A stretch of 64,000 nucleotides of DNA, from assembly GCF_009937955.1 (NCBI RefSeq), contig NZ_AP018439.1, positions 3,348,001-3,412,000 on the forward strand. Direction: 5' to 3'. Position numbers and translations under genes: made by a program. The notes beneath the pieces were generated by a model. The model was not told the origin of the DNA and did not search any database. It was given only the letters and a program-made list of their open reading frames with translations. Shown in pieces: positions 1 through 11,652 of this stretch. The stretch comes from Undibacterium sp. KW1 (GTDB lineage Bacteria; Pseudomonadota; Gammaproteobacteria; Burkholderiales; Burkholderiaceae_D). The stretch's first letter is position 1, and every line of letters begins with the position of its first letter.

Positions 1-1200
1 ATAGAAGCCCATCATAGGTGGAATACCTGCCAGCGAGAACATCAACAGCAGCATGACGAGGGCAAACCATGGATTGCGCTTGTTCAGGCCTTTCAGGTCT
101 TCCAGGTTTTCTGCTTCAAAACCTGAACGTGCCAGCAACATGATGACGCCGAAAGTACCGAGCGTCGTCAATACATAGGTGATGCTGTAGAACATGGAAG
201 AGCTGTAAGCATCGACTGCCAGGTCAGAATTACCATTTGCCACGCCAGACAACATGCCCAGCAACATGAAACCCATTTGCGAAATGGTGGAATAAGCCAG
301 CATACGCTTCAAGTTGGTTTGCGCAATCGCGGTCAGATTACCTATCGCCATCGACAAGACCGCCAGCACTACCAGCATCTGTTGCCAATCAACTGCCAGT
401 GGGAACAGGCCCTCGACCAGCAAGCGGAAGGTAATTGCAAACGCCGCCAGCTTGGGTGCACCACCCAGTAACAAAGTCACAGCAGTTGGCGCACCCTGAT
501 ACACGTCAGGTACCCACATATGGAAAGGAACCACACCCAGTTTGAATGCCAGACCCGCAACCAGGAAAACGATACCGAAAACCAGGATAGTTTTGTTTGC
601 CGTAGCTGTTGCAGTGACTTTAACGACTTCATTCAACTGCAAAGAGCCGGTAGCACCGTACAACATGGAAATACCATATAGCATGAAACCGGACGCCAGT
701 GCACCGAGGATGAAATACTTCATCGCCGCTTCGGTAGAAACGGTATGGTCACGACGCAGGGCCACCAGGGCATACAGTGACAGGGACATCAATTCCAGGC
801 CCAGATAGATCACCAGGAAATTATTACCAGAGATCATCACCATCTGGCCCAGCAAGGCAAACAGCGCCAGCACATAGTACTCACCGCCAAGGTGGGTATT
901 GGTCATCGCACGGTCGCTGACATACTGACGGGAATAAATCAGGGTCACGCCTACTGCGATATAAGAAAACAGCTTCAGCAATACGGCCATGGGATCAGAA
1001 ACGAACATATTATTACTGACGTATTCCGACTTCACCGGATCAGCGAATACCACTGTCAGGACACCACAGATCGTCAATGCCAGTATGCTGAGCGCATAAG
1101 TCACATTGCGTTTGCTGTCCGGCAAAAACATATCAGTCAGCAAGATGCCGCAAATCGCCAGCAGCAAAAAGATTTCAGGGTAAAGTGGTATCAGGTTCAT
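1..1200 (-). CDS. nuoN: NADH-quinone oxidoreductase subunit N (3' end outside window)
   Basis: Antiporter-like membrane subunit of complex I, part of the proton-pumping arm. The ATG lies at 1200 and 400 codons are open to the left edge; the family is usually about 490 residues, so roughly 90 C-terminal residues are missing. The translation is almost entirely hydrophobic and carries the typical [15 protein letters not shown] helix with its lysine, and [20 protein letters not shown]. It follows nuoM with an 82-base gap, as the last gene of the nuo operon. Identification is secure from sequence and position. Confidence 0.96.
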   Translation of the reverse strand, partial: MNLIPLYPEIFLLLAICGILLTDMFLPDSKRNVTYALSILALTICGVLTVVFADPVKSEYVSNNMFVSDPMAVLLKLFSYIAVGVTLIYSRQYVSDRAMTNTHLGGEYYVLALFALLGQMVMISGNNFLVIYLGLELMSLSLYALVALRRDHTVSTEAAMKYFILGALASGFMLYGISMLYGATGSLQLNEVVKVTATATANKTILVFGIVFLVAGLAFKLGVVPFHMWVPDVYQGAPTAVTLLLGGAPKLAAFAITFRLLVEGLFPLAVDWQQMLVVLAVLSMAIGNLTAIAQTNLKRMLAYSTISQMGFMLLGMLSGVANGNSDLAVDAYSSSMFYSITYVLTTLGTFGVIMLLARSGFEAENLEDLKGLNKRNPWFALVMLLLMFSLAGIPPMMGFY

Positions 1201-1282
1201 ATTATTCAATTTTTACTAGCATTGATCTGCTGCCACGACTATCTGATGCAGACTGCCGTGGCTTGCGTATCCAAATTCCCGG

Positions 1283-2773
1283 TCAAGGTATCAGCTTAGG
1301 CACTGCCACATGTCGCAACAGATCGGCTACCGACACCTGCATTGCATCTGTAAATGGTGCTGGATACAAACCCATCACCAATACCGCTATTGCCAACACA
1401 CCCAGCATGAAGAATTCACGTTTATTCAGGTCGCTCAGGTGAGCTACATGCTCATTCGTGATATTGCCAAACACAACGCGCTTGACCATCCACAAAGAGT
1501 ACGCTGCACCAAAAATCAGGGCTGTTGCTGCCAGCATGCCTATCCAGAAATTAAACTGCACCGCACCCAGGATAACCATGAACTCGCCGACGAAACCGGA
1601 AGTTGCCGGCAAGCCGCAGTTAGCCATGGAGAACAGCACGAACAAGGCAGCAAATTTAGGCATGGTATTAACCACACCACCGTAGTCAGCAATTTCACGG
1701 GAATGTACGCGATCATACAAAACACCGATACACAGGAACATCGCGCCAGAGATAAAGCCGTGGGAAATCATTTGCACGATAGCGCCCTGCACTGACATGT
1801 CGTTGAACATGAAAAAGCCCAGAGTCACAAAGCCCATGTGCGCAATCGAAGAATACGCCACCAGCTTTTTCATATCTTTTTGTACCAGTGCCACCAGGCC
1901 GATGTAAATAACAGCGATCAGCGACAGTGTGATCATGAAACCTGCCATGTAATGGCTGGCGTCAGGAGCGATAGGCAAAGAGAAACGCAGGAAGCCATAA
2001 GCACCCAGTTTCAACATGATGGCTGCCAACACGACAGAACCACCAGTCGGCGCTTCAACGTGGGCGTCTGGCAACCATGTATGTACTGGCCACATAGGAA
2101 CCTTGACTGCAAACGCCATCAGGAAGGCGCAGAAAATCATGATCTGGGTCGTCAACGGCAAAGGCAGTTTATGCCATACCAGGATATCGAAGGAATGACC
2201 CGCTTTCAGGTACAGGTAGATGATGGCAACCAGCGTCAGCAAAGAGCCCATCAGGGTGTACAGGAAGAACTTGAATGCAGCATATACACGGTTCGGGCCA
2301 CCCCAGACACCGACGATGATGTACATAGGGATCAGCGTGGCTTCAAAGAAGACATAGAACAACATGCCATCAGTTGCGCAAAACACACCTATCATCAGGC
2401 CAGACAAGATCAGGAAGGCACCCATATACTGAGCGACTTGCTTTTCTATGACTTCCCATGCAGCAATCACGACGATTACGGTGATGAAAGCTGTCAGAGG
2501 CACCAGCCACAAAGAGATACCGTCTATGCCCAGTGCATAGAACACATTGAAGCGTTCTATCCAGCTGTATTTTTCAACAAACTGCATGCCATGCGCAGCA
2601 TTATCAAACAGCTTGATCAAAGGCAGCGTCACGATAAAGCTGCAGATAGATCCGATCAGTGCAACACCGCGCACAAGCGAGGGATTGTTATCGCGCCCGA
2701 ATGCCAGTATGAAGATACCGAAAACTATCGGTAACCAGATCGAAAGGCTAAGTAGAGTAGAAGTTGACTGCAT
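1283..2773 (-). CDS. nuoM: NADH-quinone oxidoreductase subunit M
   Basis: One of the three Mrp-antiporter-like proton-channel subunits of complex I in the inner membrane. 496 residues, the normal length. The hallmark segment LPDAHVEAPTGGSVVLAAI followed by MLKLG supplies the channel lysine, and KKLVAYSSIAHMGF is the second conserved helix. About 14 transmembrane segments are visible. The ATG at 2773 lies 29 bases after the nuoL stop. No anomaly seen. Confidence 0.97.
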   Translation of the reverse strand: MQSTSTLLSLSIWLPIVFGIFILAFGRDNNPSLVRGVALIGSICSFIVTLPLIKLFDNAAHGMQFVEKYSWIERFNVFYALGIDGISLWLVPLTAFITVIVVIAAWEVIEKQVAQYMGAFLILSGLMIGVFCATDGMLFYVFFEATLIPMYIIVGVWGGPNRVYAAFKFFLYTLMGSLLTLVAIIYLYLKAGHSFDILVWHKLPLPLTTQIMIFCAFLMAFAVKVPMWPVHTWLPDAHVEAPTGGSVVLAAIMLKLGAYGFLRFSLPIAPDASHYMAGFMITLSLIAVIYIGLVALVQKDMKKLVAYSSIAHMGFVTLGFFMFNDMSVQGAIVQMISHGFISGAMFLCIGVLYDRVHSREIADYGGVVNTMPKFAALFVLFSMANCGLPATSGFVGEFMVILGAVQFNFWIGMLAATALIFGAAYSLWMVKRVVFGNITNEHVAHLSDLNKREFFMLGVLAIAVLVMGLYPAPFTDAMQVSVADLLRHVAVPKLIP

Positions 2774-2802
2774 AGTAATTATCTTTTTATAGCCGTGGTC
2801 AC

Positions 2803-4854
2803 TTATTTAGCAAAGGGAAACAGCACTGTATAAGCCAGGAATCCCATCACGCCGAGTATCATCACAAATGCATAGTGATAGATATAACCACTCTGCAAAT
2901 GACGTATCAGTTTGGAGACCCAGCCAACCAGTTTTGCGCTGCCGTTAACTACCAGGCCATCGATGAGGCCTTTGTCACCAATATTCCACAAGCCACCACC
3001 GAGTACACGTGCGCCACCAGCAAACACGATCTCGTTGAAGCGATCCATGTAGTATTTGTTGTCCAGCAAAGTGTAGAGTGGCATGACAGCATTCTTGATC
3101 TTGGCTGGAATTTCAGGCTTGACCATGTAGAACACATAAGCAGTCACCACACCAAACAGTGCCAGCCAGAATGGTGGCGTCAGGAACGAGTGCAAGCCCA
3201 TTGCACCAGCGCCGTGGAATTCATGACGCAGCTCTTCCATTGCGTGATGTGCTTCATTAACAAAGATCACGTCCTTGAAGAAGCCGCCAAACAGCATGGG
3301 TTCAATCGCAATCGCACCAATAAACAGCGAAGGAATTGCCAGCAAGACCAGTGGCAACCAGACAACCATAGGTGACTCGTGTGGTTTTTGCCCTGGAGCC
3401 AGGCCATGATGATGATCGTCATGGTGGTCGTCAGCAGCATGATGATCATCGTGATGATCGTGGGCATGCGCCTTGCCAAAGTTTTCCTTGCCGTGGAAGA
3501 CCAGGAAATACATGCGGAAGGAATAGAATGCCGTGACAAACACACCTGCCAGCACCGCAAACTTGGCAAAACCTGCACCTGCCAGATGGCTGGCCTGCAC
3601 TGCCTCAATAATGCTGTCCTTGGAATAGAAACCAGACAGGAAAGGTGTGCCTATCAACGCCAGCGAACCAGCCAGAGAAGTCAGCCATGTAATCGGCATG
3701 TACTTCCTCAAGCCACCCATGTTGCGAATATCCTGATCATGGTGCATACCGATAATCACGGAACCAGCACCAAGGAACAGCAGTGCTTTAAAGAAAGCAT
3801 GCGTCATCAGATGAAATACCGCAACCGAGTAGGCAGAAGCACCCAGTGCCACTGTCATATAACCCAGTTGTGACAGTGTGGAATAAGCCACGACGCGCTT
3901 GATATCGTTCTGGATAATGCCCATGAAACCCATGAACAGCGCAGTAATCGCACCTATCACCAGGATGAAGGACAAGGCAGTGTCAGACAATTCAAACAAT
4001 GGTGACATGCGTGACACCATGAAGATACCTGCGGTAACCATGGTCGCCGCGTGGATCAGAGCAGAAATCGGGGTCGGGCCTTCCATCGAGTCTGGCAACC
4101 AGACATGCAGAGGGAATTGTGCAGACTTACCCATAGCGCCGATGAACAGGCAGATACAGGCAACGGTGATCAGCATCCAGTCAGTGTGCGGCAACAACAT
4201 CGCTGCCAGTTCATTTTTCTTGGCGAATACTTCAACATAGTTCATGGAACCAGTGTTAGCGACCAGCAAACCTATACCCAGGATGAAACCAAAGTCACCA
4301 ACACGGTTGACCAGAAAGGCTTTCATGTTGGCATAGATTGCCGTTGGTTTGGTGTACCAGAAACCAATCAGCAAATAAGAAACCAGACCTACAGCCTCCC
4401 AGCCAAAGAATAATTGCAGGAAGTTGTTACTCATGACCAGCATCAGCATGGCAAAAGTGAACAGGGAGATATACGAGAAGAAGCGGTTATAGCCTTCGTC
4501 TTCTGCCATATAGCCTATGGTGTAGATATGCACCATCAGCGACACAAAGGTCACGACGCACATCATCATCGCTGTCAGGCTGTCAACCATGAAGCCAACT
4601 TCCAGCTTCATGTTACCGACCTTCATCCATTGGTACAGGGTCTCATTATATGTCGCGCCATCCATCACGGCAGACAAGGTCATGCAGGAGATGATCAGTG
4701 CAATCAGTACACCAAGTATGGTGACTGTATGTGATACCTTGCGGCCAACCACATTGCCGAAAAACTTCGTTCCTAGCAGACCTGCAATAGCAGACCCGGC
4801 CAGAGGCGCCAGTGGTACTGCCAATAATAATTGTGGGTTAAGTTGCCCCGCCAT
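2803..4854 (-). CDS. nuoL: NADH-quinone oxidoreductase subunit L
   Basis: Distal antiporter-like subunit of complex I, bearing the long lateral helix that runs along the membrane arm. 683 residues. Conserved features are HVWLPDSMEGPTPISALIH and IKRVVAYSTLSQLGYM. Around residues 460-490 there is a soluble loop extremely rich in His and Asp (blocks such as HAHDHHDDHH and DDHHDDHHHG), between FHGKENFGKA and LAPGQKPHESP; this is a lineage-type insertion, possibly metal binding. Start ATG at 4854 with an AAGGG ribosome site six bases upstream. Lies 97 bases after nuoK. Confidence 0.97.
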   Translation of the reverse strand: MAGQLNPQLLLAVPLAPLAGSAIAGLLGTKFFGNVVGRKVSHTVTILGVLIALIISCMTLSAVMDGATYNETLYQWMKVGNMKLEVGFMVDSLTAMMMCVVTFVSLMVHIYTIGYMAEDEGYNRFFSYISLFTFAMLMLVMSNNFLQLFFGWEAVGLVSYLLIGFWYTKPTAIYANMKAFLVNRVGDFGFILGIGLLVANTGSMNYVEVFAKKNELAAMLLPHTDWMLITVACICLFIGAMGKSAQFPLHVWLPDSMEGPTPISALIHAATMVTAGIFMVSRMSPLFELSDTALSFILVIGAITALFMGFMGIIQNDIKRVVAYSTLSQLGYMTVALGASAYSVAVFHLMTHAFFKALLFLGAGSVIIGMHHDQDIRNMGGLRKYMPITWLTSLAGSLALIGTPFLSGFYSKDSIIEAVQASHLAGAGFAKFAVLAGVFVTAFYSFRMYFLVFHGKENFGKAHAHDHHDDHHAADDHHDDHHHGLAPGQKPHESPMVVWLPLVLLAIPSLFIGAIAIEPMLFGGFFKDVIFVNEAHHAMEELRHEFHGAGAMGLHSFLTPPFWLALFGVVTAYVFYMVKPEIPAKIKNAVMPLYTLLDNKYYMDRFNEIVFAGGARVLGGGLWNIGDKGLIDGLVVNGSAKLVGWVSKLIRHLQSGYIYHYAFVMILGVMGFLAYTVLFPFAK

Positions 4855-4951
4855 GATGACCCTTTGTTAGCTTTATTACTTTTCTAAATCGCCAGCGTAT
4901 ACCGGACTACCGGACTGCCGCAGCAGGCGACAATCCGCACCATTAACCTGA

Positions 4952-5266
4952 TTAACCTTTTAATGCATCCAGATCTTCGACATTGATGGTATCCAGATTA
5001 CGGAACAAGACCACCAGGATCGCCAGACCTATCGCTGACTCAGCAGCAGCAACGGTAAGTATGAAGAACACGAATACCTGCCCTGCCGCATCACCCAGAT
5101 AATGGGAAAACGCGATGAAATTGATATTCACGGCCAGCAACATCAATTCAATCGCCATCAGCAAGACGATGATGTTTTTACGGTTGAGGAAAATACCGAC
5201 GATGGAAATCGCAAACAGGATTGCGCCCAAAATCAGGTAATGCGTCAAACTCAAAGTCAAAGCCAT
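4952..5266 (-). CDS. nuoK: NADH-quinone oxidoreductase subunit K
   Basis: Small three-helix membrane subunit of complex I. 104 residues, close to the usual 100-105. The two membrane glutamates needed for proton translocation in this family are present, in [13 protein letters not shown] and in [11 protein letters not shown]. Its ATG directly abuts the stop codon of nuoJ, so translational coupling is likely. Confidence 0.96.
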   Translation of the reverse strand: MALTLSLTHYLILGAILFAISIVGIFLNRKNIIVLLMAIELMLLAVNINFIAFSHYLGDAAGQVFVFFILTVAAAESAIGLAILVVLFRNLDTINVEDLDALKG

Positions 5267-5914
5267 TTAAGCCTCCGGATTCACAGTAGTTGCCGCAGCA
5301 GTGGCATTGTTCTCAGCGCGTTCGGATTCAGCTTTCATGCTGACGATACGGATACGGTCCTTGGCTTTTACTTTGACTGCCGCAGCAGGATCAAAATATT
5401 TACTGTCTTTGCGACGACGCAAAGTCAAAGCAACTGCAGCGATAATAGCCAGCAAGAGGATGGCTGCCGCAACCTCAAAAGCAAACTGGTAATGCGTGAA
5501 AATTTCCATACCAAGGTACTTGGTGTTACCTATCTTGTCAGCTGCTGCCGGCACATGATTGTCCGGACGCAAAAAGCCGCGCAGCAAGACTGCCGACATT
5601 TCTAGTACGATGATGACACCGACTGCAGCGGCCAATGGAAAGTGACTCCAGAAACCTTCCCTGAGTTTGTCGAGATTGATGTCCAGCATCATCACAACGA
5701 ACAAGAACAGCACCATGACCGCACCTACATACACCAGTACCAGCACGATAGCCAGGAACTCAGCTTTTAACAGCAACCAGATACCTGCAGCATTGAAGAA
5801 GGTCAGCACCAAGAACAAGGCCGCATGCACGGGGTTACGTGCAGAAATGACCTGGATCGCGGCGACTATCATGATCGCTGCGAAAACATAAAATAAAACG
5901 GTAGTAAATTCCAT
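5267..5914 (-). CDS. nuoJ: NADH-quinone oxidoreductase subunit J
   Basis: Membrane subunit of complex I with five helices near the quinone end. I take the start at ATG 5914 (MEFTTVLFYV), giving 215 residues; the frame stays open for 25 more codons upstream, but those overlap the end of nuoI and look uncharacteristic. The conserved third-helix region VLVYVGAVMVLFLFVVMML is present. The C-terminus after about residue 165 is a polar tail rich in Lys, Arg and Ala. Starts 16 bases after the nuoI stop. Confidence 0.94.
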   Translation of the reverse strand: MEFTTVLFYVFAAIMIVAAIQVISARNPVHAALFLVLTFFNAAGIWLLLKAEFLAIVLVLVYVGAVMVLFLFVVMMLDINLDKLREGFWSHFPLAAAVGVIIVLEMSAVLLRGFLRPDNHVPAAADKIGNTKYLGMEIFTHYQFAFEVAAAILLLAIIAAVALTLRRRKDSKYFDPAAAVKVKAKDRIRIVSMKAESERAENNATAAATTVNPEA

Positions 5915-5930
5915 ATCGAACCAGGTCCAG

Positions 5931-6419
5931 TTAGCGGTATGTGGCATCAGCGGCACGCGCTGCTGCAATTTGTGGCTCGTAACGATCACCTACAGCCAGC
6001 AACATCTCTTTGGTGAAATACAGGTCACCGCGTTTTTCACCGTGATATTCCAGTACATGGGTTTCCACGATGGAATCGACCGGGCAGGATTCTTCACAGA
6101 AACCGCAGAAAATACATTTAGTCAGGTCGATGTCATAACGGGTAGTACGACGGCTGCCATCAGCACGCTGATCAGATTCAATCGTGATCGCCATGGCTGG
6201 GCACACTGCTTCACACAACTTACAGGCGATGCAGCGCTCTTCCCCATTCGGGTAACGACGCAGAGCATGCAAGCCACGAAAACGTGGAGACTGTGGTGTT
6301 TTTTCCTCAGGAAATTGCACCGTGATCTTGCGGGCGAACATATAGCGGCCTGTCAGGGCGAGGCCCTTGATCAGTTCGCGCAGCATCAGGCTGCCAAAAA
6401 AATCCTTGATTGCTTCCAT
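5931..6419 (-). CDS. nuoI: NADH-quinone oxidoreductase subunit I (2 x [4Fe-4S])
   Basis: Peripheral-arm ferredoxin-like subunit passing electrons through two [4Fe-4S] clusters towards NuoB. 162 residues. Two CxxCxxCxxxCP motifs are intact: cysteines 63, 66, 69, 73 ([12 protein letters not shown]) and 102, 105, 108, 112 ([12 protein letters not shown]). The N-terminal amphipathic segment typical of the family precedes them. Twelve bases separate it from nuoH. Confidence 0.97.
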   Translation of the reverse strand: MEAIKDFFGSLMLRELIKGLALTGRYMFARKITVQFPEEKTPQSPRFRGLHALRRYPNGEERCIACKLCEAVCPAMAITIESDQRADGSRRTTRYDIDLTKCIFCGFCEESCPVDSIVETHVLEYHGEKRGDLYFTKEMLLAVGDRYEPQIAAARAADATYR

Positions 6420-6431
6420 TTTTTTAGCCTC

Positions 6432-7496
6432 TTACTTCCAAATATTCCATGGAGTTTGCATCCATGCTGCGACGATCACCAGATACACCAGGGTAAGCGG
6501 GATAAATACTTTCCAGCCCAAACGCATGATCTGGTCATAGCGATAACGCGGGAAGGAAGCACGTGCCCAGATGAACATGGAAACCACAACAAAAGTCTTG
6601 ATACCAAGCCAGATCCAGCCAGGGATGAAATCCAGGAAGCTGAACGGTGCAGACCAGCCGCCGAGGAACATCAAAGATGCCATCGCGGAGATCAAGATCA
6701 TGTTGGCGTATTCAGCCAGGAAGAACATGGCGAAAGACATACCTGAGTATTCGACCATGTGGCCGGCAACGATCTCGGATTCCCCCTCAACCACGTCAAA
6801 CGGATGGCGGTTGGTTTCAGCAATACCGGAAATCACATACACCACGAACATAGGCAACAGCGGCAACCAGTTCCATGAGAACAGGTTGAAACCATGGCTG
6901 GCGGCAAAACCCTTGGTCTGTGCATTGACGATATCAGTCATGTTCAGGCTGCCAGACACCATCAACACAATGACCAGCACAAAGCCCATGGCGATTTCAT
7001 ACGACACCATCTGTGCAGACGCACGCATGGCACCGAGGAAAGCATACTTGGAGTTGGATGCCCAACCGGCGATGATGATGCCGTAAACTTCCATCGAGGT
7101 GATTGCCATGATCAGCAGCAAGCCTGCATTGACGTTTGCCAAGACAGTTTCAGGGCCGAAAGGAATCACCGACCAGGCTGCCAGCGCAGGCATGATGGTC
7201 ATGATAGGTGCCAGCACAAACAAGACTTTATTTGCCTTGGCGGGGATGACGATTTCTTTGAGCAACAGCTTCAGCGCGTCAGCAATAGGTTGCAGCAAAC
7301 CTGCAGGCCCCACGCGGTTAGGACCAAGACGGATGTGCATCCAGCCTATCATCTTGCGTTCCCACAAGGTCAGGTAGGCGACACAACCCATCACTGGCAA
7401 AGTGATGCAGACGATCTTGAGCAGTGTCCACAAAGGCATCCAAAAAGTGCCCAGGTAGTGCTGACCAAATTCATGAATAGAGAGCAGCAAATTCAT
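6432..7496 (-). CDS. nuoH: NADH-quinone oxidoreductase subunit H
   Basis: Membrane subunit of complex I forming much of the quinone-binding channel. 354 residues with about eight transmembrane helices. Family signatures include [19 protein letters not shown] near residue 50 and [20 protein letters not shown], whose acidic residues line the quinone cavity. The ATG at 7496 overlaps the TAA of nuoG by one base (TAATG arrangement), indicating translational coupling. Confidence 0.97.
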   Translation of the reverse strand: MNLLLSIHEFGQHYLGTFWMPLWTLLKIVCITLPVMGCVAYLTLWERKMIGWMHIRLGPNRVGPAGLLQPIADALKLLLKEIVIPAKANKVLFVLAPIMTIMPALAAWSVIPFGPETVLANVNAGLLLIMAITSMEVYGIIIAGWASNSKYAFLGAMRASAQMVSYEIAMGFVLVIVLMVSGSLNMTDIVNAQTKGFAASHGFNLFSWNWLPLLPMFVVYVISGIAETNRHPFDVVEGESEIVAGHMVEYSGMSFAMFFLAEYANMILISAMASLMFLGGWSAPFSFLDFIPGWIWLGIKTFVVVSMFIWARASFPRYRYDQIMRLGWKVFIPLTLVYLVIVAAWMQTPWNIWK

Positions 7497-9802
7497 TATG
7501 CACGCTCCAATTTGATGGCACCGAACATGCCGTCCAGATTACTTGTCAGGCTATGGCCTGCAGCAATCCTGACCACATTATCAGGCAAGGATTTATCTAT
7601 TCCGACGGGGATCAGGGTAGAACCTGTTTTGCTCAGTCTGACCATGTCACCTTCGGCGATGCCGAGCTTGCTGGCGTCAGCAGAGCTGATCCATGCTTGC
7701 GGTGCACGTGCATCGGCTGTCAGTTGCAGGGATTCTGCACGGCGTACGATAGCGTCTGTGCTGTAAATACCAACGTCAGCAATACGTTCCATGCCAGCAG
7801 CTGCGTTAGCAGGAACTGATGGAGCCAGTTTGGATGAGTTGTTCAACTGTGTAGTCAGGTCAGCTTGCGTCAATACTGTTGCGCGCACTGCTTCTGCTGT
7901 TTCAAAATCAAAGTTGTCCAGACCCAGCAAATTGCCAAGTACGCGCAAGACTTTCCATGCAGGACGGGTATCACCCAAAGGTTTGACCACACCGTGGAAA
8001 CTTTGTGCACGGCCTTCGCAGTTCACGAAAGTACCGGATGTCTCTGTGTAAGGAGAAACTGGCAGCAAGACGTCAGCATATTCAGCACCGTGCCTGAATG
8101 GCGACATGACGACGACCATTTCAGCATTGTCCAAAGCGGCTTTGGCTTGTACCGGATGTGCGCTGTCAAGCAAAGGCTCGGCGTGTAAAACGATGTAAGC
8201 TTTTTTGGCTTCAGTGAATACTGGCTTGGCATTGTTGGCAGGGATCGCATTTGCGAGGTAGCCGCCAACAGTGTTTGCCGCTTCTGTCAGATAACCAAAT
8301 TCCGTAGCTGCGTTTTCTGCTATCCACTGTGCCAGTGCATGCAATTGCGATGCTTCTGGATGGTAAGACGCTGCATTGCCCAGGAATACACCAGCCTTGC
8401 CAGCCAGCAGGCTGGCCGCAATTGCTTCTGCTTTGGCAGATGCCTGTACTGCGTCGTAACCAGCTGGTTTGGCGATTTCTTTTTTGACTGCGATAGCAAC
8501 GGCAACCTCAGCCAAAAACGCTGTCCACATTGATGGAGCTACGATTGCATTATTCGCCAGCTTGATGAGCAATTCATCATTGGCCGCGTGCAGGATGCTC
8601 AGCTCGGCGCCCATTTTTACTGACTGACGCAGACGCGCTGCCAGCAAAGGATGGTCTTTACGCAGGAAAGAACCGATAACGAAAACGTTTTTCAGCTGAC
8701 CAAATCTGGCGATGCTGGTACCCAGCCAAGGCTTGACAGAAGAATTCAGTGCGAAGTCAGACTGGCGCAGGCGGAAATCAACATTGTCTGAACCCAGGCC
8801 ACGGATAACGCGTTGCAACAATGTCAGTTCTTCCAGAGTGGAGCTAGGTGCAGCAACCGCGGCGATAGCATCAGCGCCATGCTCATGCTTGACATTACGC
8901 AAGCCATGCGCGACGTATTCCAATGCTGTCTGCCAGTCAGTTTCCTGCCACTGGCCACCCTGCTTGATCATGGGCTTGGTCAGGCGTTCTGCACTGTTCA
9001 GTGCCTCGTAAGAGAAACGGTCTTTGTCAGAAATCCAGCACTCATTGATGTCTTCGTTTTCCAGCGGGACCACACGCATGACCTTGTTATTCTTGACCTG
9101 AACTATCAGGTTGGAACCCAGGCCATCATGGGCACTGACCGATTTACGGCGTGACAATTCCCAGGTGCGGGCGGAATAGCGGAAAGGCTTGGATGTCAGT
9201 GCGCCGACTGGGCACAGATCGATCATATTGCCGGACAATTCGGAATCAACCGTTTTGCCGACGAAGGAAGTGATTTCAGAATGCTCGCCACGGTTGAGCA
9301 TGCCCAGTTCCATGACGCCAGCGATTTCCTGGCCGAAACGTACGCAGCGTGTGCAGTGTATGCAGCGGCTCATTTCTTCCATGGATACCAGAGGGCCTAC
9401 GTCCTTGTGGAATACCACACGTTTTTCTTCTTCGTAACGGGATGCCGTGCCACCGTATCCAACTGCCAGATCCTGCAGTTGACATTCGCCACCCTGATCG
9501 CAGATAGGACAATCCAGCGGGTGATTGATGAGCAGGAATTCCATCACTGCTTTTTGTGCTTTTACTGCCTTGTCGCTGGAAGAACGGACGATCATGCCCG
9601 GCGTGACCGGAGTCGCGCAGGCAGGCAAAGGTTTAGGTGCTTTTTCAACCTCAACCAGACACATGCGGCAGTTGGCCGCAATAGATAATTTTTTGTGATA
9701 GCAAAAATGCGGGATGTAAGTGCCAAGCTTATTGGCAGCATCCATCACCATACTGCCCTCTTGGACTTCGACTTTTTTGCCGTCTATTTCGATTTCAACC
9801 AT
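7496..9802 (-). CDS. nuoG: NADH-quinone oxidoreductase subunit G
   Basis: Largest peripheral-arm subunit, carrying several iron-sulfur clusters and a molybdopterin-oxidoreductase-like fold that holds no molybdenum in complex I. 768 residues. The N-terminal [2Fe-2S] ferredoxin domain shows Cys34, Cys45, Cys48 and Cys62; next come the [18 protein letters not shown] cluster motif and a [11 protein letters not shown] [4Fe-4S] motif. The C-terminal half (about 220-768) is the degenerate molybdoprotein fold. Sits between nuoF (32-base gap) and nuoH (overlap). Confidence 0.97.
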   Translation of the reverse strand: MVEIEIDGKKVEVQEGSMVMDAANKLGTYIPHFCYHKKLSIAANCRMCLVEVEKAPKPLPACATPVTPGMIVRSSSDKAVKAQKAVMEFLLINHPLDCPICDQGGECQLQDLAVGYGGTASRYEEEKRVVFHKDVGPLVSMEEMSRCIHCTRCVRFGQEIAGVMELGMLNRGEHSEITSFVGKTVDSELSGNMIDLCPVGALTSKPFRYSARTWELSRRKSVSAHDGLGSNLIVQVKNNKVMRVVPLENEDINECWISDKDRFSYEALNSAERLTKPMIKQGGQWQETDWQTALEYVAHGLRNVKHEHGADAIAAVAAPSSTLEELTLLQRVIRGLGSDNVDFRLRQSDFALNSSVKPWLGTSIARFGQLKNVFVIGSFLRKDHPLLAARLRQSVKMGAELSILHAANDELLIKLANNAIVAPSMWTAFLAEVAVAIAVKKEIAKPAGYDAVQASAKAEAIAASLLAGKAGVFLGNAASYHPEASQLHALAQWIAENAATEFGYLTEAANTVGGYLANAIPANNAKPVFTEAKKAYIVLHAEPLLDSAHPVQAKAALDNAEMVVVMSPFRHGAEYADVLLPVSPYTETSGTFVNCEGRAQSFHGVVKPLGDTRPAWKVLRVLGNLLGLDNFDFETAEAVRATVLTQADLTTQLNNSSKLAPSVPANAAAGMERIADVGIYSTDAIVRRAESLQLTADARAPQAWISSADASKLGIAEGDMVRLSKTGSTLIPVGIDKSLPDNVVRIAAGHSLTSNLDGMFGAIKLERA

Positions 9803-9834
9803 GGTCTACTCTAAGTGTGCTAACCGAAGCTGGC

Positions 9835-11130
9835 TTACATGTAAGTGGGCACCAAGCAATGTTTATGCTCGATGTGATATTCAAATTCTTCGCGGAAATT
9901 CTTGATCATTGCGCGTACCGGCATCGCTGCTGCATCACCGAGGGCACAGATAGTCTTGCCTTGAATATTGTCAGCAATGGAGTTCAGCATATCCAGATCA
10001 TCTGGACGGCCATGACCATGCTCTATCCTGTGCACCATGCGATACAACCAGCCGGTACCTTCACGGCAAGGTGTGCACTGACCACAGGATTCTTCAAAAT
10101 AGAAATAAGACAGGCGCAACAGTGACTTGACCATGCAGCGTGTTTCATCCATGACGATGACAGCACCAGAACCCAGCATGGAACCAGCCTTGGCGATGGA
10201 GTCATAATCCATGTCAGTCGCCATCATCACATCACCAGTCAAGACCGGCATGGATGAACCACCAGGGATCACTGCCTTGATTTTTTTACCGTCACGCATG
10301 CCGCCAGCCAACTCCAGCAAAGTGGCAAACGGCGTACCCAAAGGTACTTCGTAATTACCAGGTTTTGCTACGTCGCCAGACATGGAGAAAATCTTGGTGC
10401 CGCCATTGTTAGGCTTGCCTAATGCAGCGTATTTCTCACCGCCCATGGCCAGCACGAAAGGGACTGCTGCAAAAGTTTCTGTGTTATTGATCGTGGTTGG
10501 CTTTCCATACAAACCAAAGCTGGCCGGGAAAGGCGGCTTAAAGCGTGGCTGCCCTTTTTTTCCTTCCAGCGATTCGAGCAAGGCTGTTTCTTCGCCGCAG
10601 ATGTATGCGCCATATCCGTGGAAAGCATGCAACTGGAAATTAAAATCGGAACCGGCGATTTTGTCACCCAACATGCCCGCAGCGCGCGCCTCTTCGATCG
10701 CTTCTTCGAAACGGTCGTAGTCAGCAAAAATTTCACCATGGATATAGTTGTAACCTACCGTGATGCCCATGGCGTAAGCGCCTATGGCCATGCCTTCAAT
10801 CAGCGCATGCGGGTTATAACGGATGATGTCGCGATCCTTGAATGTACCAGGTTCACCCTCATCTGTATTACAGACCAGATATTTTTGACCAGGGAACTGA
10901 CGTGGCATGAAGCTCCACTTCAAACCAGTAGGAAAACCCGCACCACCGCGACCACGCAAGGAAGAAGCCTTCAACTCAGCAATGACTTGCTCAGGAGGGA
11001 TTTTTTCATTCAGGATACGCTTCAGGGATTCATAGCCACCACGTGCTACGTAATCTTGCAGATGCCAGTTTTTGCCATCCAGGCCAGCCAATATCAAAGG
11101 TTTAATATGGCGATTATGCAGACTCGTCAT
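9835..11130 (-). CDS. nuoF: NADH-quinone oxidoreductase subunit F (NADH/FMN-binding)
   Basis: Entry point for NADH electrons in complex I; binds NADH, FMN and one [4Fe-4S] cluster. 431 residues. The glycine-rich nucleotide/FMN loop [15 protein letters not shown] lies at about residues 58-72, and the cluster motif [15 protein letters not shown] is near residue 350. The ATG overlaps the nuoE stop by one base. Standard length and order (nuoE-nuoF-nuoG). Confidence 0.97.
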   Translation of the reverse strand: MTSLHNRHIKPLILAGLDGKNWHLQDYVARGGYESLKRILNEKIPPEQVIAELKASSLRGRGGAGFPTGLKWSFMPRQFPGQKYLVCNTDEGEPGTFKDRDIIRYNPHALIEGMAIGAYAMGITVGYNYIHGEIFADYDRFEEAIEEARAAGMLGDKIAGSDFNFQLHAFHGYGAYICGEETALLESLEGKKGQPRFKPPFPASFGLYGKPTTINNTETFAAVPFVLAMGGEKYAALGKPNNGGTKIFSMSGDVAKPGNYEVPLGTPFATLLELAGGMRDGKKIKAVIPGGSSMPVLTGDVMMATDMDYDSIAKAGSMLGSGAVIVMDETRCMVKSLLRLSYFYFEESCGQCTPCREGTGWLYRMVHRIEHGHGRPDDLDMLNSIADNIQGKTICALGDAAAMPVRAMIKNFREEFEYHIEHKHCLVPTYM

Positions 11131-11615
11131 TATTTAACCTCTTTCAATTCATTGACCAGACCGTCAATTTTTTCATTCGACATGAAGCTGCACATACGCT
11201 TGTTATTAACCAGCATCACAGGTGCGTCACCACAGGCACCCATGCATTCACCTTCAACCAGAGTGAACTGGCCGTCTGCCGTAGTTTCCCTGTAATCGAT
11301 ACCGAGTTTTTGCTTCAGGTGATGTGCTGCACGTTCACCACCAGACAAGGCACAAGGCAGATTGGTGCAGACCGAAATCTTGAACTTGCCCACCGGCTTG
11401 GTGTTGTACATATTGTAGAAAGTCGCGACCTCCTGCACTGCTACTGCGGGCATGCCGATGTAGTCAGCCAGAGTCTGCATAACTTCGGGGGAAACCCAGC
11501 CAGTTTCATCCTGCGCAATAGCCAATGCGGCCATCACAGCGGACTGTCGCTGGTCAGCCGGGAACTTTGCAAGTTCACGATCAATTTTTTTAAATGCCTG
11601 CTCTGATAACACCAT
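11130..11615 (-). CDS. nuoE: NADH-quinone oxidoreductase subunit E ([2Fe-2S])
   Basis: Thioredoxin-fold [2Fe-2S] subunit of the NADH-dehydrogenase module. 161 residues. The four cluster ligands appear as [11 protein letters not shown] (Cys-x4-Cys) and CMGACGDAP (Cys-x3-Cys). The N-terminal helical part [18 protein letters not shown] is characteristic. It overlaps nuoF by one base. Confidence 0.97.
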   Translation of the reverse strand: MVLSEQAFKKIDRELAKFPADQRQSAVMAALAIAQDETGWVSPEVMQTLADYIGMPAVAVQEVATFYNMYNTKPVGKFKISVCTNLPCALSGGERAAHHLKQKLGIDYRETTADGQFTLVEGECMGACGDAPVMLVNNKRMCSFMSNEKIDGLVNELKEVK

Positions 11616-11652
11616 AGCTAATGCCTCGATTCGACGTCCTCAGGACGCCGCT

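Noticed and set aside
1838..2734. 298-codon plus-strand frame opposite nuoM
   Set aside because: Very rich in Arg, Gln, His and Cys; nuoM is certain on the other strand.
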